A stretch of 64,000 bases of DNA, from assembly GCA_964019335.1 (NCBI GenBank), contig OZ025734.1, positions 1 to 64,000 of the forward strand, written 5' to 3'. Under the pieces are notes generated by a model. That model made no database searches. It worked only from the letters and a program-made list of their open reading frames with translations, and had not been told where the DNA came from. The stretch is from Diplonema japonicum. Taxonomy: Eukaryota; Euglenozoa; Diplonemea; Diplonemida; Diplonemidae. Position numbers and translations under genes: made by a program. Of this stretch, positions 39,303-52,594 are shown piece by piece (the stretch's first letter is position 1; each line of letters begins with the position of its first letter).

Positions 39303-41757
39303 CTAGAGAGTTAGCTTGTTAACTGCAAAGCTAGGTGGTGGTGCGCGCCTAGGTGGCGACACGGGCTTGAAGGACTTTTCTGTGAAGAACGGCACGGTGA
39401 CGGTGCTCTTGCTGCGCGATCTACGCGACTTGCCGATGCCTTTGCTGAGTTCCGCGAGTGCTGCAGTGATGTCGGCGTCGTCCAGCTTGGACCTGGGAGG
39501 CGGTGTCTGCGACCTCCTCTTGTTCACAGTGTAGGACCTCGTAGCGCTGTGCTTGCTGCTGCTCCTGCGTTTCTTCTTTTCTTCCCTTCGTGCACGCTGT
39601 TCCGAGGTTGCGATGCTCAGCGCTGCAGAAAGAGCGGGTGATGGTGTCCTCCGCATGCTTTGCGAGTTCCTCCTCGATGTCATGGAAGGCGTAGGAGACG
39701 CCATGCTGATTGTAGAGCTTCTCCTGTGCCGTTGGATGTTGCCCTGCGGTTGGCTCCAGTCCATTGTTTTCATCTGTGCTTGGTGGACCTGTACCTGATG
39801 TGCTTCCGGCGGCGTCCTTGGTTCAGACCGAGGGATCATAATGGGCACAGGCTCGGGCGTGCTCACAGGCGTTGGAAGGGGTGCTGTGATGGCTGTCACT
39901 AACGGGACAGAAGTGTTCGTAATGGGAGCAGACACTAGCATCACCGGTGCAGCAGCAGAGGTGGCAGGCGAAGCCGTCGGAAGCAACACAGGCGTGGGGT
40001 TCACGCTTGTGGGTGCGCTTGCTAATGTTGGGGCAGGAGTGACAAAAGTGCTCGACCCCGTGGCGTCCGTTTTCATAGTCTTCATCGATTGCAAGCTGGC
40101 AGTGCTCGAGGGGTTGGTCGCGGGCATTTCCAGCTCGATGTCCTTCTCCTTCATCTCGAGCAGCTGCTGATTGAGACCCACCTCACCCCTGCTTTCCTTC
40201 ATAACGTACCACACGGCAAGACCAACCGCAACGCCGCAGAAAACAAACGACCCCCCTGCAATGATGACTATCAAGTACACGGGGAATGAAGCGGCCTCCT
40301 TAGAATCGCACGCGGCGCCGACCTGTGTGTTGCTAAACATTGCACTTGCCATACCCAGTCAGCGGTGCATGTACATTGACACTTCCCATCTACAGCATCA
40401 ACCTCTGTAGCGTGCCCACTGCAGTTAGCGTCGGTTGTGCACGGTGAGGCTGTGGAAGTAACAATACGTAGGCAGCATACTTGGCAAGGGTGTGTGGATG
40501 CAGTTTCCTGATGTAGCACTGCATTGAGTCGAGTGCTGGTTCACAGAACTGCAAACACAGACGCCGGAGACAGCGTGCACCTCAGTGCCAGGACGGCACG
40601 TCTGGTACATGTGGGGGATTGTGTCGCACCTGGCCTGCGTGGCTGCTTCTACAAGCTCGCACGCATTCCCTGCAGCATTGGTGCACTCCCCGTCACGGGT
40701 AAAGATGGGCAGAGACGACGTGCAGGAGGTATGAACAGTCACCTTGTCGGTGTACAAGTTATGGGCGTAGCCTTTGCATTCAGCAGGCATCAAAGACTCA
40801 GGTTCTTGTACCAGATGACAGTATGTGACGGCTGACAAGCATACGTCCACCTCCTCGCAGTCCATCACATCGTAGGTCGCCACACCCTCCGCGTTCACAA
40901 CCTGTGTGTGCTGTGCTTGTAGTGTGCTACATACGTGTGTGTCCCAGCTGTTCCCATTGATACAGCACGACGTCTTGCCGTTGCACGTGCCCACCGTACC
41001 CCTCCTCATGCACGAGCACGCCAAGGAAGCGCACTTGTTTTCGATCTGTCCGTGTTGCAGAGCTAACAAGGCATACCTTCTGCACGCTGGCTGCATCGCT
41101 CTGTACCTTGCTGTACTCCCACTTGCAGTCTACCTTGCCAGCTGGCATCACGGCGTAAGTCTTTTGCTTCTCGGCACAGATGGGGTCCTGATTGCACACA
41201 GCACCGTTGCTGTCGGTGGTGACGTGCTCACTGCAGGTAGCTAGCGAGGTTTGCAGCTGCTGCTTCATGCAGTGCCACATGGTATCGCATTCAGGGAGCC
41301 CTGTTGTGTACTTTTTCCAAGCGTTGATGTCGCAGGGTGCGTTGATGCAGCCCTCCACCTGCTTGCACGTCGCGTGTGGGTAATGTGTTGCCGTGCTGTT
41401 CACGGTGGCACTTGTGAGCGGCTTGTTTCCGACGTTGCACGCCTGCAGCGCAGGGTCGTACGCTGCTGGGGGACCCGCGCAGTTGCACAATTCAAAGGCG
41501 CACTTTGCTGAATCAGGACCCAACTCCGCAGGGTCGGGCGACACTCCTGCAGGTGCTTGCACCAGTGCCCCAGTGCACTTTCCAACAAGTGGTTGGCATC
41601 CCTCACCGAAGCCCAGCACACTCGCTGCCCTTTCTTGCTTTGGGAACAACCTTCCATGAACTTCATCGTTGAACCTTTCATGGAGGGCACGCGCCCGTGT
41701 GTTGCCCAACACCACAGGCAAGAGGCACAGTAGCAGCATGCACTGCGATCTGCTCAT
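39303..41757 (-). CDS. Cysteine-rich type I membrane protein, receptor-like
   Basis: Four exons across introns of only 31, 31 and 32 nt (41046-41076, 40450-40480, 40323-40354) give 786 aa. Signal peptide at residues 1-19 (MLLLCLLPVVLG). The ectodomain to about 460 has dozens of cysteines, in repeats recalling EGF or protist surface-protein modules (CVCSSVNQHSTQC, CQCTCTADW). Transmembrane helix near 462-487 (VYLIVIIAGGSFVFCGVAVG), then a tail of about 300 residues: Thr/Pro/Val-rich, then basic Ser/Arg-rich with many phosphorylatable SP/RRS sites. It looks like an adhesin or receptor; the ligand is unknown. The TTTACAAAAG acceptor is 3 nt before the ATG. Confidence 0.82.
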
Positions 41758-42026
41758 TTTCTTTTGTAAACTGAGATGGCGTGGCGAGACGGAGATAAGG
41801 TGTTTTGTTCTCTTTTTTTTCTTTTTCTACTTCCCGTCATTGGAAACTTAGCGATACAAGCAAAAAAATTCTCACTAGAAATACCAGGCACATCAACAGA
41901 GGCAATCATAGGCACAGAACCATAAAGTAACGAACGCAGGTAAGATTGGAGACGCAACCCTCGAATTAAAATAACAAATTATCTACCAACTTGGCACTTA
42001 ACTGAAAAGCAAAGTGTTTAGCAGGG

Positions 42027-43808
42027 CTACAGCGACGGCTGGTAGTGGGAGGGGGTTTGCAGCATGAACACGGCAGCCCTGCTGAGGAGAGAAGGGATAC
42101 AGGTGGGTATAGAGTGTAAAAAGAGGCGGAACCGCTTGTGCATTTGCGGCAAAGGGGTGCCTTCTATAAGAAGAGCCAGGGAGCGGTAAGCATCACTGGC
42201 GATCTGCTCCGGAAGGTCGCAGACGATGACAAGCCAATGGCCTTTGCGGATGCAGATTTTGCACACTTTAAGTGCTTCCTGCACTGCTGTGTGTGAATAA
42301 ACCACAACGTGCTTTACGTGCTGACCTGTTCCTAAGGCATGGGCATCTACAGCAGACACAGGGCTTGCGTCGTACCCAGTGAAGATGACTGGCCTCTTGG
42401 GCCGTGCCACTCCCAGCGCCCTCTTGACATCATCGGCTGTGACCTGCACTGCTTCCGTGCCGGGGTAGCACTCACGCTTCTTAGCATGCGACCAGCACAC
42501 GTTCAGTTTGCACACAACGCCTTCAATGTCCGCACTGACACCCGCCTTCTTGCAATACCCCAGCAGCATTTGGAAGACGTCTTGCACACGCACTGCACCG
42601 TCCACGAGGCTACCCTGCACTGATATGCACGTGTCGCCGTCTTTGTTGAAGGCGCCCACCATATCCGTCACGACACTGCCCCGCAACGCCCCCGCCTTGT
42701 TCACATCCCATGTCTCGAATAGTGTCCTCGCAGCGTCCCTGCACTTCTCCTCTACCACACGCATCATCATCCTGCTGAAGAGGTGCTCTCTAAGGAACTC
42801 CACCAAGCAGTTGAACACTTCGCTCGGCAGCAGCTCGGTGAGGGTTACCATGTAGCTGATGAAGTCGGCCCGTGCAACATGCCCGAAGGGAGTCACAGGC
42901 ACACCGCTCGCCTTGCCATCCTTCGTGCCGTCGCGCCAGTAGAAGAAAGCTTGCAAGCTGTTCACAAGATTCCCCATTGCAAGGGAACCCCCACCTTCAC
43001 CATACAGCTGGTACAGTATAGAGTACCTGTTACCGATTTCAAGGGGGCCGCATTTCTGCGCGTGGAGGCGTGTCCGCAAGGTGACCCCGAGGACCCCGTA
43101 GAGACGGACCCGCTCATATCGTTTGGCAAGCAGTTTCGTGTGCCTATCATGTTTAGGGGGCTCAATGGGACACACGGAGCACAACCACCGTCTGAGGCAC
43201 GAGCCCGAAGCTTGAACAGCAATGGCACGCTGCTTCTGAAACTCCACATAGAGACCCCACGTGACAGGGGCATCAGCACACGGCGAGAAGGGGTACTCGT
43301 CATCACTATCAGAAGCAGGCGCAGTAGGAGTGGACCGTGCAGAGAGGGGCGACGTGGCAACAGGGGAATCGTTGCGTGCAGACAGTTGCCCTGAACACGA
43401 TACGGCCAAGGGCGGTGCCCCTCCATACATGATGCGGCACACGGTGGCCTCTAAGTCCTCCAACTCGGCGTAGGATTCAGTGTCGCTGAGGTTAGGTGTG
43501 TTGCTTTCCGAAGGAATGGACAACGAGCCGTCTAGGGACTCCGGGAGGATAGGAAATGCATCACAGTCAAGAAGAGCAATGTGGTTCATGATGTCCTCGG
43601 CCTTCCTTTTCACATTCACGAAGAACTCTGTCTGCAGGTCCTTGAGCGTGAGCTCCCTCAGCTCCGCTCCGCTTATGTTGTGCAGTGCCACCAGGGCCAC
43701 AAAATCGTCGTTGCACCATGACTCTTGCTTCAACACCAAACACACTTCATTCACGGACCAGTCCTCGAGAGGCTTCCCTAGCATGCTTTGCCTGATGACA
43801 TCGTCCAT
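42027..43808 (-). CDS. SAM-domain protein with dynein AAA6-like C-terminal domain
   Basis: 593 aa, single exon. Residues 14-75 are a SAM domain (LEDWSVNEVCLVLKQESW, ISGAELRELTLKDL). The middle (about 290-440) has helical, weakly EF-hand-like sequence (FETWDVNKAGAL, FNKDGDTCIS). The last 120 residues track the dynein heavy-chain AAA6 region: RPVIFTGYDASP (cf. PLIFVLSPGSDP), a G-rich turn, AVQEALKVCKICIRKGHWLV (cf. the A...G.WV.LQNCHLA element) and HKRFRLFLHSIP (cf. HPDFRLWLTSxP). No Walker A ATPase is present. Together with 29371-30492 this is the second SAM protein here with a dynein fragment. Acceptor ACCCATAG is 5 nt before the ATG. Confidence 0.75.
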   Translation of the reverse strand: MDDVIRQSMLGKPLEDWSVNEVCLVLKQESWCNDDFVALVALHNISGAELRELTLKDLQTEFFVNVKRKAEDIMNHIALLDCDAFPILPESLDGSLSIPSESNTPNLSDTESYAELEDLEATVCRIMYGGAPPLAVSCSGQLSARNDSPVATSPLSARSTPTAPASDSDDEYPFSPCADAPVTWGLYVEFQKQRAIAVQASGSCLRRWLCSVCPIEPPKHDRHTKLLAKRYERVRLYGVLGVTLRTRLHAQKCGPLEIGNRYSILYQLYGEGGGSLAMGNLVNSLQAFFYWRDGTKDGKASGVPVTPFGHVARADFISYMVTLTELLPSEVFNCLVEFLREHLFSRMMMRVVEEKCRDAARTLFETWDVNKAGALRGSVVTDMVGAFNKDGDTCISVQGSLVDGAVRVQDVFQMLLGYCKKAGVSADIEGVVCKLNVCWSHAKKRECYPGTEAVQVTADDVKRALGVARPKRPVIFTGYDASPVSAVDAHALGTGQHVKHVVVYSHTAVQEALKVCKICIRKGHWLVIVCDLPEQIASDAYRSLALLIEGTPLPQMHKRFRLFLHSIPTCIPSLLSRAAVFMLQTPSHYQPSL

Positions 43809-44898
43809 TTATACTATGGGTTTGGTTTTTTTCTTCTTTTTTTTTTTCTTTTTTTTTTTTTACTTACGGAAAAAGAGAAAAAAAAAGAAAAAGGTTAACA
43901 TCGACTTCCAGGGGTTTCTTCTTTTCCTTTTTTTTTTTACCTTACCTTTCTTCTGCCAACGATATTAAAAAGAAAAAAAAAAAAACACTTGGCATTTTCG
44001 TTTTCGTCTTTCTTTCTTTCCTTTCTTCATGTGTGATGCTGTTGCAAATACCAATAGGATGTAACCATAAAAAAAATAATAATAAGCAGTTTGTCAAGAA
44101 AGCGGGAGAGGGTGTGTTTGGGCACTGGGAATGTAAGAGAAAAAAAAGGGGGGGGAAGGGGGGAAGAAAAGGAAAATCAACGTTTGCTAGTACCGAAAGG
44201 GGGCCTCTCCTACTGCGATGGTCGCATTCTTTTTTTTTTTCTTCTTTTTTTCTTTTTTTTTAAAAGTAGCTCTTTCGCTCATTCACAGAGAAGGGGGCTT
44301 TGGTACCGCCACCCGTACCACTTTCACTTTTTCATTCTTTTTGGTTTTTGATTTTTTTTTTTTTTTTCCCCACCCGAAAAGGATGAAGAAAGGGAAAATG
44401 AAGAAGAGAACAAAGAAAAGGGGGAAACTGAAGGGAAAATAGGAAAGATAATGAAAAAAGGTGAAAGGAGGCCGTCTTAGCTTTTCTCTTTGATTTTTTT
44501 TTTCTTCTTTCCCCCACTCTTCCTCTCCCCCCCATGCACGGCAGTCTTCTTTTTCTTTTAAAAAGAATTTCCGGAATGGGTGGGGGATAAGGAAGAACCC
44601 GCTCCAGCTATTTTTATGAAGAAAAAAAAAGGGGGGGGTAAAAAAAAGCATTTTTTTATTCTTTTTTTTTCCTCTCGGACTGAACGGGAATAAAACAACA
44701 CCAAAAAAAAATGGGGAGGGGCAACCAGAACGTAGGTAAAAAAAAAAAAAAAAATCATCAAAAACAAAATTAAAATGTTATGCCGGATACTCTCCTTTGG
44801 GGGGTGTATATTTCCACCTCCCATCCATGGTATTAAGAAGAAAAAAAAAAAGGAAAAAAAAAAAAAAAAAAAAAAAAAAAACAGTTCTGAGCGAGTCA

Positions 44899-44935
<37 letters not shown>

Positions 44936-44990
44936 AAACAAACAAAAAAAAAATATTTAGTGAAAAATATCTTTGTGTCCCTCTTTTTTT

Positions 44991-45021
<31 letters not shown>

Positions 45022-45029
45022 CCCTGTCA
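43809..45029. other. 1.2 kb homopolymer-rich intergenic region
   Basis: Dense A/T runs (up to about 30 nt) and several poly(G) runs; frames here encode only poly-Phe or poly-Lys. Mixed-composition islands at 44030-44220 and 44280-44340 have no coding signature. Nothing else recognised. Confidence 0.6.
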
Positions 45030-47114
<2,085 letters not shown>

Positions 47115-47175
47115 CCTACCCCCCTCCTGTGAGTGTGATTGAAGAGTGGAGAAAGTTTTAAAAAAAATGGCCTTG

Positions 47176-47472
47176 TCAATGCGAGAGGATAAGCCTCCTT
47201 CCCCCTTGCCCCCAGCCCTTCCCCACCGCGTTCCCGAACATCGTGTCACGCACGCATGCCTTCTCCCCCCCTTTCCGTGGTTTAAACGGCTCGGTAAAGT
47301 ACCTCACGCCCCTCATCACACCTCCAACCCCTGCACCCAGCCGCCTCAGCATGACCATACTCCACTTTTTTACAAATGCGGCGGCTCGCGCTGTTTTAGT
47401 GGGTGACTCAGGGTTGCCTGGCGGATCGATGTCGATGTGGTGGGAAGGGAGACGGTGTGTAAGCATCTGCAT
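47176..47472 (-). CDS. Small basic protein, unknown function
   Basis: 98 aa from the ATG at 47472, which lies 6 nt after a GGTCTCAG acceptor. The product is strongly basic (VKKWSMVMLRRLGAGVGG, PFKPRKGGEK) with two Gly-rich stretches. I recognise no family. GC content of about 60 percent matches the coding regions and not the flanking A/T runs, which supports a real gene. It sits 61 nt upstream of the PX-PH kinase in the transcription unit. Confidence 0.55.
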   Translation of the reverse strand: MQMLTHRLPSHHIDIDPPGNPESPTKTARAAAFVKKWSMVMLRRLGAGVGGVMRGVRYFTEPFKPRKGGEKACVRDTMFGNAVGKGWGQGGRRLILSH

Positions 47473-47595
47473 CCCCTCCTGAGACCCCACTTTTTTTATT
47501 CGTTTCTTTTCTTTTTATAAATATCAGATACCAGATAAACAATAAAATACTACAATAAAATACAAAAAAAACTACCTACAAATACACAAACCGCC

Positions 47596-48336
47596 CTACC
47601 AATGGCGCTGGATCTCCTCAAGATACGAAGGAGAGTGTGAAGGGGTGAGGGGCGCGTTGGGGACAGAGAGGCGAAGCACGGCGAGAGAGGTGTCGTAGGG
47701 GTTAGGTGAGGGCATGAGGACCGCCTTTTTGGAGTCCCTGCACCGCTCGCGTTCGAGGTTGCGGAGGGCAAGAAGCGAGGAGGTCTCGAAGAGCTTCCTT
47801 TGAGAGACCTCGCTGGACACCATGCTGCGGTGCTTCTTGAGGAAGGAACCTTGTTGTTTGTTGATGGCCTCGCGGTGGGCCTCTGCTTTCCCTAAGGCGG
47901 CTGTCTTTAGCCTCTCGACCAATGCCCTGAGGTCGCCTATCATAACCTTCTGTGTCTCTATCAATTCGTCTTGCTCTGCGATCTCCAGCTGCCGTGCCGT
48001 TTGCGTCCCTATACAGTTCCCCGCCATGGTATCGTTCCGGGTTTGTGTAGCGGTGTCTTCCATGTACCCCATCTCTTCCTTCCCCACACCATCGAAGATG
48101 TACGCTGAGTGCCTCCTTGGTGAAGGCGGCATCGATCTCGCAGGTGACCCGACAGACGCGTCGTCCTTCTCTGCAAACCACAAGTACTGCCTCACCCTCT
48201 CCTCCGTCAGGATGTACTGATAGCTCCTATCCTTCCCAACCTCTCCAGGCCGCTGCCCCATGCTGGGGTTCAACTTTAACTTCCTTGTTGGGACATTGGT
48301 CTGCCCCAACACCATGAAATCCCCGCTAAGATCCAT
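47596..48336 (-). CDS. Unknown protein with central coiled coil
   Basis: 246 aa. The N-terminal 90 residues include YQYILTEERVRQYLWFAE and an SPARSMPPSPRRHS phosphorylatable patch. Residues 115-195 form a coiled coil (IETQKVMIGDLRALVERL). The Ser/Pro-rich C-terminus ends LEEIQRHW. No family recognised. An AAAG acceptor-like site lies 8 nt before the ATG, but its pyrimidine tract is weak. Confidence 0.68.
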   Translation of the reverse strand: MDLSGDFMVLGQTNVPTRKLKLNPSMGQRPGEVGKDRSYQYILTEERVRQYLWFAEKDDASVGSPARSMPPSPRRHSAYIFDGVGKEEMGYMEDTATQTRNDTMAGNCIGTQTARQLEIAEQDELIETQKVMIGDLRALVERLKTAALGKAEAHREAINKQQGSFLKKHRSMVSSEVSQRKLFETSSLLALRNLERERCRDSKKAVLMPSPNPYDTSLAVLRLSVPNAPLTPSHSPSYLEEIQRHW

Positions 48337-48460
48337 CGCGCTACCTTTGAGGACTAAAAAACATTGAAGACAATATTTGGGCAGAGAACAAAAAAAAAAA
48401 AAAGAAGATGGGATAAAAAGAAGAAAAAATCGAGGAAAAAAAAAAAAAGAGAAACGGTTC

Positions 48461-51414
48461 TCAGTCGGTGGGTGGGTTGTCCTTCTTCTTCAACTTTGTC
48501 TTTTTCCTTGCGAGTCTGTTTGCGTTGCCCAGCCCGCCGCGCCGCAGGGTGGGTTTGTTCTTGGAGGCCGGTACAGGGGTGCTGGAGGGCGTAGTTGAGG
48601 AGCGTGACTGGTGGGTAACGTTGACATCCAGGTTTTCCCAAGCAGTACTGGCGGCAACGGAGTCGAGGGAGAGATGCATCAAGGGGTCGGGGTCGGGATC
48701 GGGGTCAGGGTCAATGTCGGGGTTAACATTAGAAGGCTGCTGACTGGGACAGGTTGACAGCATATCGAGGTCAAGGGGCTGGATCGGCTCGTCAGTGAGA
48801 TCCATACCACCGAACCCAAAGGCATCCTCGTGCGACGCCTCTCGCACGGTGGGGGTGATCACCATCGGCTCACCAAGCACAGGAGGCGTGCATTCCACTT
48901 GGCTGGTCTGGCTTCGCAGCGTCGTCGGGATGGGTATCCGCATGTTGGGTGACCCTGTGACCCCTACCACCTGCGAGATCGATGCCGGTGGGTTGGGAAG
49001 TGCAGGCGTCCCTGGGGTGTCGAGGTCCAGTGGCGGCAAGGGGTTCGCTTTGACATCGTCTCTCTTCCTCTTCACACCCTTCGTCGAAGGTGCCGGTGGT
49101 TGGCTCTTCACCTCTTCCGCTCTTGTCTTCCGCGACGCGAACAACGTGGTGATGTCCGAAGAGTCCTACCAATAGTGAGAAATTGCATTTGACCATATCG
49201 ATATCATACCTGTGGTGCCGGGTACGCGTAGCGCACGTCGGTTGCCAGCTTGCAAGGCGTCAAGGTCTCGGGGCTGAGCTTCGTTACATGGCCGAACTCT
49301 TCGTGATCCGCCAGGCCGAGCTGCTTAATCAGCACATCCTGCATCTCCAGCAGATCTCTTTCAGGGTCCTGTGTGTTTTAAATGTGGTTTCTGTCTTTTT
49401 ACGCGTTCCATCTGCATACCTTGGGCGCAACGGTATGCAGGGGCGAGCTGTCGGAACTACCGGGACCTTCCCCCCCGAGGTTCATCAGGCTGACTGCTAC
49501 CACGGCATCTCGGAGCTTGACTTCTGTGTCGTTGACAAGCAGGCTGTGTGCTTGTGCAAGGCGGATAAGACTCTCAAGCATGCGCACCGTTCGGCGCGAC
49601 TTGTTCATGCTGCTCCTGGACTCCCGCTGCCAGTTGTAGTACCGTTGGATGAGAAGAGAGGCTGCCTTTGTCATTGGGGGGAGGCCTGCTTTCTTCTTCT
49701 GTTTCAGCCACCCAATGTACGTCTTCAGTGTGTCGGTGTCCCATTTCAGCATGTCCTCCGCCTCCTCGTCGGTTACCTTCTTTTTCTCGGGGTCCCACGG
49801 TTCCTCCTCTGCCTTCTGCAACACGTAATCCGCGAGGCACATGTCCCACCCTTCGTCGTGCACGTCAAGCAGCACCATGACGAGGTCGAACCTTGACAGC
49901 AGCGGTGTGGCTATCCCAATGGCTGTTTCCCCGTCGAGCACGCTTTGGTCCTTTTTAGGGTTGCATGCTGCAATCACAGAGCACCTTGTGTTCAGGGTGG
50001 TCACCAGCCCCGCCTTCGCGATTGATATAGTCTGCTGCTCCATCGCCTCGTGGATGGCCACGTGCTTCTGCTCGGGGATTGTCGAGAACTCATCTATGCA
50101 GCACACACCGCCGTCTGCAATGACAAGTGCACCTGCGTCGAGCACCCACTCACCGCCCTCCTTGTAAGCGCTTACGGTAAGCCCTGCTGACGTGCTTCCC
50201 ACACCTGTCGTGCAGACGCTTCGCGAGGACATCTTCGATGCGAACTGCAAGAACTGCGACTTGGCTGTGCCGGGGTCGCCCACGAGCAGCATGTGGCACT
50301 CCCCTCGTGTCCTGCTGCCGTCCCGCTCGACCTCAACGGAGTACCCGCCGATAAGCACCAGCATCAGGCTGAGCTTCACCCTGTGCATGCCATAGATCTG
50401 CGGGCATATGTTGCCAAGGATGATGTCCCTCGCGGCGATGCGGTCGTCCGCGTGCTGCTCCCAGAACTCTTCGAACATCTCCTCCTCCTCGACTGCCACG
50501 TTGGTGTCGGACTTGTTCTCGTTGGTGACGCGTATGTAGTTGGCGTGCAGCACCAGCTCTATGGAGCACCGCTGGTCGGGCCGGGGCTCCTTGTGCCACC
50601 TCCGCGTGAGCACGCCCACTGTAATAAGGTCGTCACCCGCACGACAGGACTCCGCCAAGTCATCCTCAAGGATTACGGTGATGGAACGGGGGATGGTGCC
50701 TGCCTTGAGGTTGGTGACCTGGTCCTGAAGCTTGATCTCCTGGTAATCTCGGAGCTGCGGGGCTTGGTCTTGCTTTGTAGGCGCGACAGAGGTCATGGTT
50801 TTGGAGCACCCGGCGCATGCAGGAGGACGCTGGGTGATGCTGGTACCGTGTGCAGGGGAGAGGACCTCAATAGTGCGCCGGCCTTCGAAGGTGTTGTGGC
50901 ATCGCTCGCAGGCGTATTCCTTGGAGGCTTCGAACATGCGAACGGACCCTTCTCGGATGACGATGCCGCGTACTGACATAAGCTGCCCGACGTCTTCGGT
51001 GCGCAGGGCGGTGATGCTTCGCTTGAAGAAGTCCTTCGTGAGGGGCAGGTTCACAACCCGAACCTTGACGTTCTTCTTCACAGTGTAGGCCCTGGGGTCA
51101 TGGTGCAGACCGAGCGAAGCGGTGTCTGCGGTGTTTTGGATTTTCAACAGCATCGCTTCTTGAGTGGCGACGACGCTCTGCTCGGACAGGGGGATCAGCT
51201 TCGCGGGCTGCGCCAGCATCATGTGCCCCACCTTCGCGTTCAAGTTGAGCAACATGACAGCATCGATGTATATAGGATAGTAGTGACGGGTGCTCTCACT
51301 TAGCATCACATCCTCAAACTGCTCCAAATGGTGCTCGAAGTACTTGCAGAATATGTTGATATAGTCCGTGGCACTGTGTTCGCTTACGTCCATTAGTTTC
51401 TTTTGCGTTTCCAT
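48461..51414 (-). CDS. MCM9: MCM9-type helicase
   Basis: Introns 49369-49419 (51 nt) and 49166-49209 (44 nt), phase 0, give 952 aa. An N-terminal MCM domain with zinc-finger cysteines (CERCHNTF near 171, CAGC near 203) precedes the AAA+ core: Walker A GDPGTAKSQFL near 380, GGEWVLDAGALVIADGG then CCIDEF (Walker B near 438) and LLSRFDLVMVLLD. The WVLDAGALV/ADGG..CIDEF context fits MCM9 better than MCM2-7. A lid and winged-helix-like region follow, then about 240 residues of Pro-rich tail with a DP repeat (PDPDPDPDP). MCM9 works with MCM8 in homologous recombination and mismatch repair. MCM8 is not in this window. Confidence 0.92.
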
Positions 51415-51437
51415 TGCGGCTGATCCCTCTGGGGCAT
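51393..51437 (-). promoter_or_regulatory. 14-codon uORF overlapping the MCM9 start
   Basis: The acceptor CCCCCACTCACAG ends at 51445. The first ATG after it (51437) opens a 14-codon frame (MPQRDQPQWKRKRN) that terminates inside MCM9, past the MCM9 ATG at 51414. Leaky scanning would be needed to make MCM9. Confidence 0.5.
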
Positions 51438-52594
51438 GCTGGGCCTGTGAGTGGGGGAGGGGGTTTTTTTTTTCTTTTCATTTTTTTTTTTTTTTTTTTT
51501 TTTTTTGTACAGAAAAAAAGATAGGGTAAAAAGACGGGGAATAATAATAAAAAAAAGGAAGAAGAAAAGGCGAAAGAGTATTTTAAAAAAAAAAAAAAAT
51601 AGAAAAAAAAAAATATATTGAAACATAATGCAAACAAGCTACTACACGCGCACATTGAAACATACTCCCTCCTGTATAATCGGAAAAGATGGGGTGGGGG
51701 GTGTGGGAAGATAAATAGAAGTTAACCCTTTCGTGTCTGTTAATAAAAAAAAACTTTTTTTTTGATTCTTTCCAATATCTTATTTTTTTATTGGTTTCTT
51801 TATTGTCCCCGTTGCTTGTTTCCCAGGTGATAGACTCATTGTTGATCCCCCCCCTCCTTCCTTTTTATCACCTCCCAATTTCTAAAAAGGAAAACCACGA
51901 CTTCGGCCCCAAACACTGTCTCGAGCTGTCTTACGTCTTTTCTTTTTTTTTTTTTTTCTTCTTTTTGATACGAGATTGCCTCTGCAGGTAATCTTCAGTA
52001 TTCTTATTTTTCTTTTTTCTTTTTTCTTTTCTTTTTTTGTTTCCTTCTTTTTTTCCATGCTCGTGCGTCATCCTTTTTTTTGAGGGTAGTTTTCCAAAAA
52101 ATTACATTGTCACGAAAAGAAAAGAATGGGAAAATAAAAATATAAAAAAAAAAAAGCCACCAGTAGTATCACCCCCTTGTAACTGACGGGTGAATATATA
52201 AAAAAAAAATAAAATAAAATTAAAAGAATGATTCGAAAAAAATAAAAATAAAAAACAAAATAAAAACGGGAAAATAATAAAAAAAGAAAACTTCGACCCT
52301 TTCTCACAGCTTAGTACCAGTGGAAATAAGCTTTCTTCGGAGGTTCTTGTTTTCGTTCTGTTTTTTTTTTTTTTTTTTTTTTTTTCCCTGATAAAAAGGC
52401 GATGGTTAAGGGCAAATCCCACTCGAGGACCACCCCTAGGGCGGGGTCTATCTTTGATGCTACTTGTACTGGAACCTCGCTTTCGTTCCAATTGCAGATA
52501 CCGGTCTCTTTACGTGGATGCAGTTGATGCAATCTCTCTTCACGCTGGTCCTGGTCCCTCCTTTTACCTCGCTTGTAGCTCGAATTCTTGTTAG
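51415..52594. other. Intergenic region, mixed homopolymers and one coding-like patch
   Basis: 51480-52330 is A/T-run sequence without genes. 52330-52594 has balanced composition and an open minus-strand frame (WNESEVPVQVASKIDPALG), which could be a further 3' exon of the pyrophosphatase gene, a 3' UTR or a separate small gene. I could not settle it. Confidence 0.5.

Noticed and set aside
44558-44960. Poly-Phe and poly-Lys ORFs in the 43.8-45 kb spacer
   Set aside because: Generated by A/T runs only; no mixed-composition support.
47473-47490. GTG start for the small basic protein
   Set aside because: A CTCAG acceptor lies between the GTG and the ATG at 47472, so the ATG is the credible start.
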